NCBI RefSeq assembly: GCF_012035195.1
Contig: NZ_JAAVJH010000001.1
Location: forward strand, 186,001-250,000
Length of the DNA: 64,000 nucleotides
Source of the DNA: Sphingomonas corticis
GTDB taxonomy: Bacteria > Pseudomonadota > Alphaproteobacteria > Sphingomonadales > Sphingomonadaceae
Reading direction: 5' to 3'
Numbering within the stretch: position 1 is the stretch's first letter; each line of letters opens with the position of its first letter. This document shows, piece by piece, positions 10,648 to 19,600 of the stretch. The notes under the pieces are model-generated. The model ran no database searches. It was not told the DNA's origin and was given only the letters and a program-made list of their open reading frames with translations. Made by a program: the position numbers and the translations under genes.

Positions 10648-11033
10648 ATCAGCTCGTCGTCCTCGTCGCCGGCGAGCAGGCGGCCCATTGCCTCGAACAG
10701 CGCATCCATCGCCACCGGCTTGAAGATCACGTCGTCCGCGCCTGCCGCCAGGCAGCGCTCGCGCAGGTCCAGCGCGGTGTCGGCGGTGACGACGATGATC
10801 GGCAGCCGCCCCTTCGCATCGCCGCGCGCGCGGATGTGGCCAATGGCGGTCAGCCCGTCCATGCCGGGCATGCGCAGGTCGACCAGCAGCATGTCGAGAT
10901 CGTCGTTCACGTCGAGCAGGCGCAACCCGTCCTCGGCGCTCTCCGCCTCGACCATGCTTGCCCCGGCCACGTCGAGCATATCCCGCACGACACGCCGATT
11001 CATGCGGTCATCCTCGATGAACAGGACCTTCAT
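10644..11033 (-). CDS. Single-domain response regulator
   Basis: A 129-residue stand-alone receiver domain. The acidic pair is IEDDRMNRR near residue 7, the phosphoacceptor Asp is in LLVDLRMPG near 52, then come a switch Thr in VVTAD and the conserved Lys in FKPVAM. There is no output domain. I chose ATG 11033 because the 11 residues upstream are unlike receiver N-termini. It lies 66 bases after the histidine kinase on the same strand, so it is the likely phosphate acceptor for that kinase, whose own receiver is degenerate. Confidence 0.9.
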   Translation of the reverse strand: MKVLFIEDDRMNRRVVRDMLDVAGASMVEAESAEDGLRLLDVNDDLDMLLVDLRMPGMDGLTAIGHIRARGDAKGRLPIIVVTADTALDLRERCLAAGADDVIFKPVAMDALFEAMGRLLAGDEDDELI

Positions 11034-11099
11034 TCGCTGCTGCCACTCAAGCGCGCCGTGCTGCACGCCCTCCCTATGCCGATGCAGCGCCTTATCACG

Positions 11100-13484
11100 C
11101 TAAGCCGCTTCGGGCACAAGCACTTGGCACGCGCTCTCAACCTGGATCACCAACTGTTTCTTTCCAATGGGTCGCTCGATGATCCTCGCGCGGTCGACCC
11201 CCTGCCAGGCGGCGCCCTCCCCCGCCGCGGCGAGCACGATCACCGGCGCGGGCGCGATCGCCTCGGCCAGCCGCTGGAGCGTCGCCACGTCGGTCAGCGC
11301 CGCCGCGTCGGCCAGCAGCCGCTCGGGCGCGCACTCACCGGCAATCCGCAGCGCCTCCTCCGCATCGTCGGCGAAGACCACGGGGTCCAGCGCGGCGAAG
11401 AGCGTGCGGAACATGGCGCGCTGGATCGGATTGCGCTCGATCACCAGCAGCGCCGGCGGTACCGCCGCGGTTTGTGGGGGGGCCGCGGGGACGAGCGGCA
11501 GGTCGAGCGTGAAGAGCGCGCCTTCGCCCGCCTCGCTCTCGACCGTCACGTCACCACCCATGGCCCGCGCCAGGTTGCGGCAGATGGAGAGGCCGAGGCC
11601 GGTCCCGCCGAACTGCCGCGTCGTACCGGCGTCGGCCTGCCGGAAGGACTCGAAGACCACCTCGTGCGCCTCGCGCGCGATGCCGATGCCCGTATCGGCG
11701 ACGGTCAGGCGCAGCCGCCCGTCCCCGCGCTCCAGCGACAGGACGATCCCGCCGGCGGCGGTGAACTTCACCGCGTTGGACAGGAGATTGAAGACGATCT
11801 GCCGCAGCCGCGCGGCATCGCCCGTCACCCACGGATCGTCCAGGTCGACGCGGCAGTCGAACGACAGGCCCTTCGCCACGGCCTGGTCGCGCCACATCCG
11901 GGCCGCATCCCGCACCGTGGCCACGACGTCGATGTCGCGCGCCTCGATCGTCATCTTGCCGGTCTCGATCTTCGCCACGTCGAGGATGTCGTCGACCAGC
12001 GCGCGCATCGTCGTCCCCGCGCCGTGGACCAGCGCCAGCCGCTCGCGCGTGGCGGCGTCGACCGAACGGTCCGCGATCATCACCTGCGTCATGCCCAGGA
12101 TGCCGTTCAGCGGCGTGCGGATCTCGTGGCTGGTGGTGGCGAGGAACTCGGTCTTCGCCGCCAGCGCCTTCTCCAGCTTGCCGTTGGTCACCTCCAGGTC
12201 CGCGTTGGCGGCCCGCACCACGTTGCGGCTGCGCCGGATCGTGACCAGCGCCACGGCGAGCAGGACGATGACCAGCGCGGTGCCCAGTGCCGCACCGACG
12301 AAGATCTGCCACTGCGTCCGCGCCGCGGCCCGCTCGAACGCGACGCTCCTCGCCAGGTCGGTCGCCTTCAGCTTGGCGATGCGCAGTTCCTGATTGGTAT
12401 AGTCGAACCGGGCCGCCGCCAGCGCCGCACTGGTGGACCGCGCGATCTGCGTCGCCTGATCGTCCAGCCGCTTCAGCGCGGCGAGGTGCCGCAACGCCAG
12501 CGCCGTGTCGCCGCGGGCGAGGTAGACGCGATAGGCGGTCTCGTGCGCGTCGCGATCAGCGATCACGGTGCGGCCGAAGTCGACGCCGCGGAACCGCTCC
12601 TCGATCAGCCGGTACGCCCTATCCACCTCACCGATCCGCAACGCCGCGTCGGCTGCCGACTGGACGAGTTGCGGACGTATCGCGGACGCGGCTGGATCCC
12701 TCGCGGCGACAAGGCCCTGACGGATCGCCGCCGTCGCGCCGGGCACGTCGCCCGCTTGCAGCAACGCATTTGCCGTGTTGCCCCAGGACAGCGCGACCAC
12801 GGGGCTCGATCCCATCGCCCGCGCGATCTCCCGGGCCAGCGCGAAGGCTTTCACCGCCTCATGGGGACGATCCAATTCCCGCAGCGCCAAACCCCGGCCG
12901 TTCTGGATCGCGACGGACAGACCAGGGTCGGCGGCATGCGCATCCTGCGCCTGCTGGAGGTACCGCAGCGCCGATCCGTAATCCCGGGCTGCATCGTACA
13001 GCATGGCAATCAGGATCAGTGCCTTGGCCCGACTTCGCCCCTGCTTCAGCTTTAAATAGAGCGCGTGCGCCGATTGCAGCGTCGACAGCGCCTCGGTGAC
13101 GCGTGCCGCATCGGTGAGCGCGCTCCCCTCGGCAAGAAGGATGTCGGCCAGCAGCAATGAACCGGGATCGAACCGGTCAGCAAGCGCGCGGGCCGCCGCG
13201 AGCGGGCGCAGCGCGTCTACCGGACGGCCGAGGCGGTTCGTGGCCTCGCCTTGCAGCCACAGCGCAGTGGCACGCCTGATCGACCGTTCGCGCTCGTTCT
13301 TCTCACGACCCGCGACGTCGAGTGCCCGCTCTGCCCCCTCTGCGGCCTTGAATGGATCGACGAGCATATCCGAACGAACCTGCGCGACCATCACGTCGAA
13401 GTCGCTTGCAGACGCCGTTGCCGGAACTGCCGGCAGGATGGACAGTGCGACCGCGAGAAGCGGCAGACACAAGCGGCGGGTCAC
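11100..13484 (-). CDS. TPR sensor histidine kinase with degenerate receiver
   Basis: A 794-residue hybrid-type kinase. A signal peptide (residues 1-28, ending ATASA) leads into a probably periplasmic region of about 350 residues with TPR-like helical repeats. A transmembrane helix lies near 390-413. HisKA has His453 in SHEIRTPLNG, and HATPase_c has N (NLLSNAVKFT), G1 (DTGIGI) and G2 (GGTGLGLS) boxes. The last 110 residues fold like a receiver but have lost key residues: the acidic pair reads IERN, the acceptor strand reads LLADAAAL and the Lys region reads IERPIG. The GTG start lies 5 bases after the EAL gene stop. Confidence 0.9.
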   Translation of the reverse strand: MTRRLCLPLLAVALSILPAVPATASASDFDVMVAQVRSDMLVDPFKAAEGAERALDVAGREKNERERSIRRATALWLQGEATNRLGRPVDALRPLAAARALADRFDPGSLLLADILLAEGSALTDAARVTEALSTLQSAHALYLKLKQGRSRAKALILIAMLYDAARDYGSALRYLQQAQDAHAADPGLSVAIQNGRGLALRELDRPHEAVKAFALAREIARAMGSSPVVALSWGNTANALLQAGDVPGATAAIRQGLVAARDPAASAIRPQLVQSAADAALRIGEVDRAYRLIEERFRGVDFGRTVIADRDAHETAYRVYLARGDTALALRHLAALKRLDDQATQIARSTSAALAAARFDYTNQELRIAKLKATDLARSVAFERAAARTQWQIFVGAALGTALVIVLLAVALVTIRRSRNVVRAANADLEVTNGKLEKALAAKTEFLATTSHEIRTPLNGILGMTQVMIADRSVDAATRERLALVHGAGTTMRALVDDILDVAKIETGKMTIEARDIDVVATVRDAARMWRDQAVAKGLSFDCRVDLDDPWVTGDAARLRQIVFNLLSNAVKFTAAGGIVLSLERGDGRLRLTVADTGIGIAREAHEVVFESFRQADAGTTRQFGGTGLGLSICRNLARAMGGDVTVESEAGEGALFTLDLPLVPAAPPQTAAVPPALLVIERNPIQRAMFRTLFAALDPVVFADDAEEALRIAGECAPERLLADAAALTDVATLQRLAEAIAPAPVIVLAAAGEGAAWQGVDRARIIERPIGKKQLVIQVESACQVLVPEAA

Positions 13485-13489
13485 GCCGC

Positions 13490-14764
13490 TCAGGCGCGCT
13501 TCCACGCGCTCGCCAGTCGGCTGAAGGACAGGCGGGTCTCCATCGACGCGCGGCGGTTGCCGTCCTCGCGAAGGAAAGCGACCAGCGCGTCGCGCGGTAC
13601 CGGACGGCTGATGAGGAAACCCTGCACCATGTCGCAGCCCATCACCGTCAGCAGCGCCAGCGCGGCATGGGTCTCGACCCCCTCGGCCACCACCTCCATG
13701 TCGAGCGCATGCGCGAGGTCGATGGTCGAACGGACGATCAGCGGGTCCCTGTTCGAGCTGGTCAGCTGCGTGATGAACAGCTTGTCGATCTTCAGCTCGC
13801 GCGCGGGCAGTTGCTTCAGATAGGCGAGGCTGGATAGGCCCGCGCCATAATCGTCGATCGCGATGCACACGCCGATATCGGCGAACCGCTGGAGGTTGGC
13901 GATGGCGCTCGCGGGATCGCGGATGACCGATGTCTCCGTCACCTCGAAGCCCAGCTTCGCGTCGGTGGCGCCGACGATATCGCACACCCGCGCTGCGAAG
14001 AGGGTGTCGCCCAGCAAGCGGCCGGAGATGTTGACGAAGATCCGCAGGTCGTGCCCCATCGCACGCAGCGCCAACTGGTCGGCGATGGCGCGCTCGATGG
14101 TCCACAGCGTCAGGCGGTCGATGAGGTCGCCGGCCTCCGCCACCGGGATGAAGTCCCCCGGCGGGATCAGGCCGCGTACCGGGTGCTGCCACCGGATCAG
14201 CGCCTCGGCGCTGTCGATCTCCTGCCGGCGGGCATGGACCTTGGGCTGGTAGAAGAGGACGAGCTCGTTCTCGTCGATCGCGCGCGCCAGTTCCGCACCC
14301 AGTGCGATCGCGTCGGGCGTGCCCGGCGGATCGCCCGCCGCATTGGCGCCTCGCGCCCGGTCCAGCGCGGCCTCGGCCTGCTCGGCCAGCCGCACCTCGT
14401 CCGCCTGCGCGCTGCCGATCGCCGTGCCGAAGCGCAGCACGATCTCGCGCCCGGCGGCAATGCGGCGCAGCCGATCGAGGATGTCGTCGGCCGCCCTTGG
14501 CGATGTCCCGCCAAAGTCGAGCTCGATCCGCTCGCGCCCGACGGGGATCATCGTCACGCCGGGAAGGTAGGGAGCCGAGGCATCGACCAGATCCGAAGCG
14601 ATCCGGCTCGACCCTGCCCGGCCCAGCCGCCGCCGCAATCCGGCGAAATCAGCGACTTCCGCCACCACGTGGAAGCGCCAAGGCAGCGTGCCGACGGTCC
14701 GTGTCTCCGACACACGCGCGTCCGCTTCGGCGATGGCGCGGTGGGGGAAATCGGCGCGGGTCAT
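13490..14764 (-). CDS. EAL-domain cyclic di-GMP phosphodiesterase
   Basis: A 424-residue cytoplasmic protein. The N-terminal 150 residues resemble a GGDEF domain that has lost its signature. The C-terminal EAL domain looks catalytically complete: Glu187 in [13 protein letters not shown], Asp304-Asp305 in IDDYGAG, KIDKLFI, EGVET and QGFLISRP. It should hydrolyse c-di-GMP to pGpG. It is the first gene of a minus-strand operon with the TPR kinase and the stand-alone receiver, so kinase signalling and c-di-GMP turnover are probably linked. The intergenic region upstream (14765-14906) is AT-rich and also carries a divergent promoter. Confidence 0.93.
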   Translation of the reverse strand: MTRADFPHRAIAEADARVSETRTVGTLPWRFHVVAEVADFAGLRRRLGRAGSSRIASDLVDASAPYLPGVTMIPVGRERIELDFGGTSPRAADDILDRLRRIAAGREIVLRFGTAIGSAQADEVRLAEQAEAALDRARGANAAGDPPGTPDAIALGAELARAIDENELVLFYQPKVHARRQEIDSAEALIRWQHPVRGLIPPGDFIPVAEAGDLIDRLTLWTIERAIADQLALRAMGHDLRIFVNISGRLLGDTLFAARVCDIVGATDAKLGFEVTETSVIRDPASAIANLQRFADIGVCIAIDDYGAGLSSLAYLKQLPARELKIDKLFITQLTSSNRDPLIVRSTIDLAHALDMEVVAEGVETHAALALLTVMGCDMVQGFLISRPVPRDALVAFLREDGNRRASMETRLSFSRLASAWKRA

Positions 14765-14838
14765 GGGCCTGCGCCTAACCCACCAGGGCTGAAGAATGAT
14801 TTAAGACCAAGGTCGATCGTTAAGGACGGTTAACGACG

Positions 14839-14867
14839 TTGAGAGATCGTAAAGAAACAGCTAACCA
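14839..14867 (+). promoter_or_regulatory. Sigma70-type promoter for the 17-codon ORF
   Basis: TTGAGA (14839-14844), exactly 17 bases, then TAACCA (14862-14867) fits a housekeeping promoter. Transcription should start near 14874, about 33 bases before the small ORF. The surrounding 100 bases are notably AT-rich for this genome. Confidence 0.55.
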
Positions 14868-14906
14868 TGGCGCGCGCTCAACGAGGCGCCAACGAGGGAG
14901 AAACTC

Positions 14907-14960
14907 ATGCTCGCGTTCATCATCGCGCTGGTCAGCGGGATCCAGGTCAAGCCCTGGTAA
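14907..14960 (+). CDS. Putative 17-residue hydrophobic peptide
   Basis: The short frame ATG 14907 to TAA 14958-14960 encodes MLAFIIALVSGIQVKPW. An AGGGAG ribosome binding site ends 7 bases before the ATG, and a good promoter lies at 14839-14867. A large hairpin follows at 14979-15029. The first 12 residues are hydrophobic and the tail is basic-aromatic, so it could be a tiny membrane peptide, a toxin of the type I toxin-antitoxin style, or a leader peptide. No regulated gene lies downstream on the same strand, which argues against a classic attenuator. Nothing in the sequence identifies a family; translation is inferred from signals only. Confidence 0.4.
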   Translation: MLAFIIALVSGIQVKPW

Positions 14961-14978
14961 GCCACCGGCATCCGGTCC

Positions 14979-15029
14979 GGTCCGGACGTAAGTCACGCCA
15001 ATCAGGCGCGACTTGCCCCGGTCCGGACC
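14979..15029. other. Large interrupted hairpin after the 17-codon ORF
   Basis: GGTCCGGAC (14979-14987) pairs with GTCCGGACC (15021-15029). Inside, AAGTC-A-CGCC pairs with GGCG-C-GACTT around an AATCA loop, with one A-C mismatch. There is no T run on either strand. It could end or stabilise a roughly 155-base transcript from the promoter at 14839, or act as the 3' end signal of the ethA-like gene on the other strand. The rest of 15030-15100 shows nothing. Confidence 0.65.
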
Positions 15030-15100
15030 CAAGCCGCCGCCGCCTCCCGCCTCTTCAAATCCTCATTCCGCGACGTCTCTGATGCGCCGCGACTCGGACG

Positions 15101-16570
15101 TCAGGCCGCGCGGCGACCCGCCGGCGGGTTCGCGAACTCCATGCTGTCGTCGATCGATCCGAAGCGTAGCGCCATCACGTCCAGCGCGTAGTTCTGGTTA
15201 AGCCGCCACGGCTTGCGGTTGCCCTGCTTCGGCAACACCGCCTCGGCCCGCTGGATGTAGCCCGACGTGAAGTCGGCGAACGGTTCCGGCGCCACTCCGC
15301 TATCGCCGATCCGCGGCGTCGCCTGCTGCACGCCGCGCCGCTTCATCGTGTTGAGCAGCCGGCAGACATAGGCGGCGACGAGGTCCGCCTTCAGCGTCCA
15401 CGAGGCGTTGGTGTAACCGAAGGTGAAGGCGAGATTGGGCACGTCGGACAGCATCATGCCCTTGTACTGGATCGCCTGTCCGACGTTCACCGGCACGCCG
15501 TCGACCGCGATGCGCGCGCCGCCCATCATCGCCAGCTTCAGCCCCGTGGCGGTGACGATGACGTCCGCGGGAATCTCGCGACCCGATGCGAGCCGGATAC
15601 CGGCGGGCGTGAACGTCTCGATCGTGTCGGTCACCACCGACGCCGCGCCCGAGCGGAGCGCGGCGAACAGGTCCGCGTCGGGCACCAGGCAGATGCGCTG
15701 GTCCCACGGATTGTAGCGCGGCGTGAAATGGGTCGCGACGTCATAGTCGGCGCCCAGCTGCTCGCGCACCATGCCGATCAGCCGCTCCTTCACCCGCTCC
15801 GGCCGGCGTCGCGCCATCCGGTAGAAGAACATGCCGAACAGCACGTTCTTCCAGCGTGTGACGCCATAGGCCGCGCGCGCGGGCAGCCGTCGCCGCAGCC
15901 AGTTGGCGAAACCGTCCTGCGCCGGGCGGGTGACGACATAGGTGGGCGAGCGCTGGAGCATGGTGACGTGCGCGGCGTGGCGCGCCATTTCGGGCAACAA
16001 GGTCACCGCGGTGGCGCCGCTGCCGATGACGACCACCTGCTTGCCCGAATAGTCGAGGTCCTCGGGCCAGAATTGCGGATGGACGATGCGCCCGCTGAAG
16101 TCGGCCGATCCCGGGAAGTCCGGCGCATGACCGGCTGCGTAATCGTAATAGCCCGAGCAGACGTAGAGGAAGCCGCACGTCATCTCCACGCGCTCCCCCC
16201 CTTCCTTTTCCACCTGCAGCGTCCAGCGCGCGTCGGGCGTGGACCATTCGGCGGAGATCAGCCGGTGGCGGAAACGGATCTTGCGGTCGATCCCCGCCTC
16301 GCGCGCGGTGTCCTCAACATAGGCGCGGATCGACGGGCCGTCCGCGATCGCCTTGGCCTGGGTCCAGGGGCGGAAGCTGTAGCCCAGCGTGTGCATGTCC
16401 GAATCGGAGCGGATGCCCGGATAGCGGAACAGATCCCACGTCCCGCCGATCGCGTCGCGCGCCTCGAGGATGGCGAAGCTGCGGTCGGGACAGCGCTGTT
16501 GCAGGTGCCAGGCGGCACCCACACCGGACAGTCCTGCGCCGACGACGATCACGTCCAGATGCTCGGTCAT
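15101..16570 (-). CDS. ethA: EthA-like Baeyer-Villiger monooxygenase
   Basis: A 489-residue flavoprotein. From memory of the Mycobacterium tuberculosis EthA sequence it matches along its whole length, starting with the same MTEHLDV and having the same length. It has the FAD Rossmann motif GAGLSG at residues 11-16, the Baeyer-Villiger fingerprint FSGRIVHPQFWP from 158, and the NADPH motif VIGSGATA near 181. These enzymes insert oxygen beside ketones or oxidise sulfur, using NADPH and O2. EthA activates thioamide drugs in mycobacteria; the physiological substrate here is unknown. No TetR/EthR-type repressor gene adjoins it. It is a single gene. Confidence 0.9.
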   Translation of the reverse strand: MTEHLDVIVVGAGLSGVGAAWHLQQRCPDRSFAILEARDAIGGTWDLFRYPGIRSDSDMHTLGYSFRPWTQAKAIADGPSIRAYVEDTAREAGIDRKIRFRHRLISAEWSTPDARWTLQVEKEGGERVEMTCGFLYVCSGYYDYAAGHAPDFPGSADFSGRIVHPQFWPEDLDYSGKQVVVIGSGATAVTLLPEMARHAAHVTMLQRSPTYVVTRPAQDGFANWLRRRLPARAAYGVTRWKNVLFGMFFYRMARRRPERVKERLIGMVREQLGADYDVATHFTPRYNPWDQRICLVPDADLFAALRSGAASVVTDTIETFTPAGIRLASGREIPADVIVTATGLKLAMMGGARIAVDGVPVNVGQAIQYKGMMLSDVPNLAFTFGYTNASWTLKADLVAAYVCRLLNTMKRRGVQQATPRIGDSGVAPEPFADFTSGYIQRAEAVLPKQGNRKPWRLNQNYALDVMALRFGSIDDSMEFANPPAGRRAA

Positions 16571-16654
16571 GCACTTATCCTCTCGAGGACCAGTTGCTAA
16601 CCGAAATGTAAGTAGCGTGAAAGCCCCCCTGCCCGGCCACCCCGCCCCCGCGCA

Positions 16655-19600
16655 TCAATAGTCGCGCGAGTAGCGGAGCTGGACGTTCGAGCCGCCGAAC
16701 GATCCCGCCTGCGACAGGACGCTCAGCGTCCGCGTCAGCGCGATCGTCAGCTGCGTGGCGGTGAAGCCGCGCGCGTCGGTGACGATCTCGACGTAGATGT
16801 CGTCGGTCAGATACTTGCCTGCCGCCAGCGCCGACCCGCGCCCGCTCGCCTCGTCCGCGCCCAGGATGCGCAGCCGGTCGAAACCGGTCGCGCTGCGCAG
16901 CTTGCCGAGCGGATTGAGCCCGCCGCCGGACCCGCGCAGCGAGTTGAGCGCGCTCGCCAGCTGGATCGCCTCGGTCGCCGACAGGTTCTCCGGATTGGTG
17001 CCGAAGAGCAGGCGGCTCAGCACCTCGTCCTGCGGCAGCGCGGGCGTGGAGGTGAAGGCGATCTGCGGACGCTGCCCGGTCCCGGTGATCGCGATGTTGA
17101 ACGTGACGCCGTCGTTCTGTGTCGTCGCCAGGATGTCGATGTCGGGATCGGTCAGTACCGGCCCGGTGAAGCGCACGCGCCCGCGTTGCAGCTCGAAGCG
17201 CTTGCCGGCGAAGGAATAGGTGCCGCGCACCACGTCAAGCCCGCCGGACACGGTCGGCGCGGCGGAGGTGCCGCCGACACGCAGGTCCATCTCCCACTCG
17301 CTTTCCAACCCCATGCCGGAGACGAACAGGCGATTGTCCGCGCGCACTCGCAGGTCGAGCCGGAACAGGCCCGCCGGCGCCGGTGTCGGCCGATCGGTCG
17401 GGCGCGCGACGCGGATGTCGCTCTTGCGCCGGACACCGGTCAGCTCCGGCACCTCGGCCGAACCCTGACGGATGATCTGGTAACGGGCCTCGGGCACGTT
17501 GATGTTGCCGCTGATGAGTCCGCCCTGCGCGTCCTTCTGGATGCGCACGTCGCCGCTGGCCGTCGCGCCGATCGCGTCGGAGCGGGCGAGCTGCGCGTCG
17601 CGCATGGCCACGCGGATGTCCATCGGGAAGCCCTGCGCCGCGGCGAGGCCGACGGCGCCTTGTGCCTGCACCGTGCCGCTGCCGGCGCGCGCCTGCACCT
17701 GCGTCAGCTCCAGCCGGTCGTTGTTGAAGCGCGCCGCGATGCGCATCTGCGTCAGGCGGGTGCCGTAGGTCTCGTTTGTGTAGGTCAGGTTGTCGGCGCG
17801 GATCAGGCCGTTGACGCGCGGCGCGGCCACGGTGCCGCCGAAGTCCGCGGCGACCGCGATCGGGCCGGACAATTGCTGCTCTGCCAGGCCCGCGAAGCTG
17901 AACAGCACGCCGGACGGGCCGTTGTAGCGGATGCCGCCCGACAGCGGGCCCTGCATCAGCCGCGTCGACCAGCTGCCGCTGCCCGCCGGGGTCAGCCGCG
18001 CGACCATGCGTCCGACCGGGGTGGCGCCGCGCCGGATCAGCGCCCGCGCCTCGCCCGCGGCGGCATCCAGCCGGCCCTGGACGACGATGTCGACGGGTTC
18101 GGACACCGCGGCGAGGCTGGAGCGGGTGAAGTTGGCGATCGTCATCCGCACGTCCGCCTCGGGCACCGCCTGCCCGGCGCGCTGGACATAGTCGAGGCTG
18201 CCGGTGGCCTGACCGCCGATGCCGAGGTTGGGGACAAAGGCGCTCAGCAGCGACAGGTCCAGCCGGTCGAGCCGGGCCTGCGCGCTGGTCGCCGCGCCGC
18301 CGAATCGGCCCGCGAGCCGCATCGTGCCGCGGTCGAAGTCGAGCCGCGTGGGCTGGAGACGATAGCTCCCCGCCTCGGGCACGATCCGCGCCGCGGCGGG
18401 CGTGCGGAAGTTCACGCCGTTCGCCTGACCCTGCAGCGCGACCAGGTAGAGCGAGGGCGAGAGGCGGCTGTTCAGCGCCACGCGGAACGGCACGCCGTTG
18501 GACCCGGTCAGCAGCGCCTGCGCGGTGCCGCGCCCGCCGGTGTAGTTCACCTTCGCCCGCGCCGCCTGGATCACCGTGGGGCCGTAGCGAAGGTCGGCGA
18601 CCTGCGCGTCCGCCACGACGGACGGCGCCTTCGGATATAGCACCACCGTCGCCGCGATCAGCGCGCGACCGATGGTGAAGTCCACCGCGCCGGGGATCGT
18701 CGCCGCATAGGCCCGCGCGTTCACGCTGGCACGCTGATAGCCACCCTGCGCGCCGAGGCCCACCGTCCCGGTCACGCCGCGCCCGTCGAAGCGGACGTCG
18801 CCGGCGAACGGCCCCGCCGCGGTCTGCACCACGCGCCCGGCGAAACCGATGCCGGCGAAGACGACGCGGCGGATGTCCACGGCCAGCTGCGCGCCAGGCC
18901 GCACCAGCACGTCGGCGCTGAACGGGCCGTAGGTCGTGCCCCCGGTCGCGTTCACCTGATAGGCGTTGCCGCGGCCGACGATCCGCGCGTCGAGGTCCGC
19001 GAGGCCTACGCCGACGCCCGGCCGCGGCGCGCGCAGGCGCACCACGGGCGCGGTGGTCGTCCCTTCCACCCGCGCGAACAGCGGGCCGTATTGCGTCGAG
19101 GTCGCGTCGGCGCTCACCAGCACGCGTCCGGTCGCCGGATCGAACCGCCCCTCGCCACGCGTGATGCGGAACTGCGGCGCGTTGAGGCGCAGGTCGCGGA
19201 AGGTGACGATCCCCTCGGGCGAATATCCGAACCGCGTGCTGGCCACCGCATTGCCGCCCAGGAAGCTGCGCGCACCCTCGTTGAACAGCTGCTTCGTCTG
19301 CAACGCGACGCGTCCGGTCACGCCGAAGCCCGTTGGCGTGGCGACCAGATCGGCCTGCGTGTTGAGGTCAAGGATGCCGACCGAGTCGACCCGGAAGTTG
19401 TTGACGCGCCCCTGCAAGGCTCCCGTGTAGCGCCCCGTTTCCATGTTGGCGGCGACGATGGCGGTGGCGTTGATCGTGTCGGAACGGATGCGCAGATTGT
19501 CCGACAGGATGTTGGGCATCTGGATGGCGATGTCGCCGTCGATCCGCGCGTTGGTGGTCAGCCCGCCGAGCGCCGGGTTCAGCCCCGCGATCCGGCGCGC

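Noticed and set aside
9765..13055. A very long plus-strand open frame (1096 codons) across the methyltransferase and kinase genes
   Set aside because: It is arginine- and histidine-rich low-complexity translation opposite or out of frame with clear genes; such frames are expected at this GC content.
14820..14833. Possible CtrA site (TTAA...TTAA) upstream of the EAL operon
   Set aside because: The spacer is 6 bases, not the 7 of the CtrA consensus, so I do not claim it.
14867..15082. A 71-codon arginine-rich frame overlapping the 17-codon ORF
   Set aside because: Its ATG lies at the -10 element and lacks a ribosome binding site; the composition is that of a noncoding frame.
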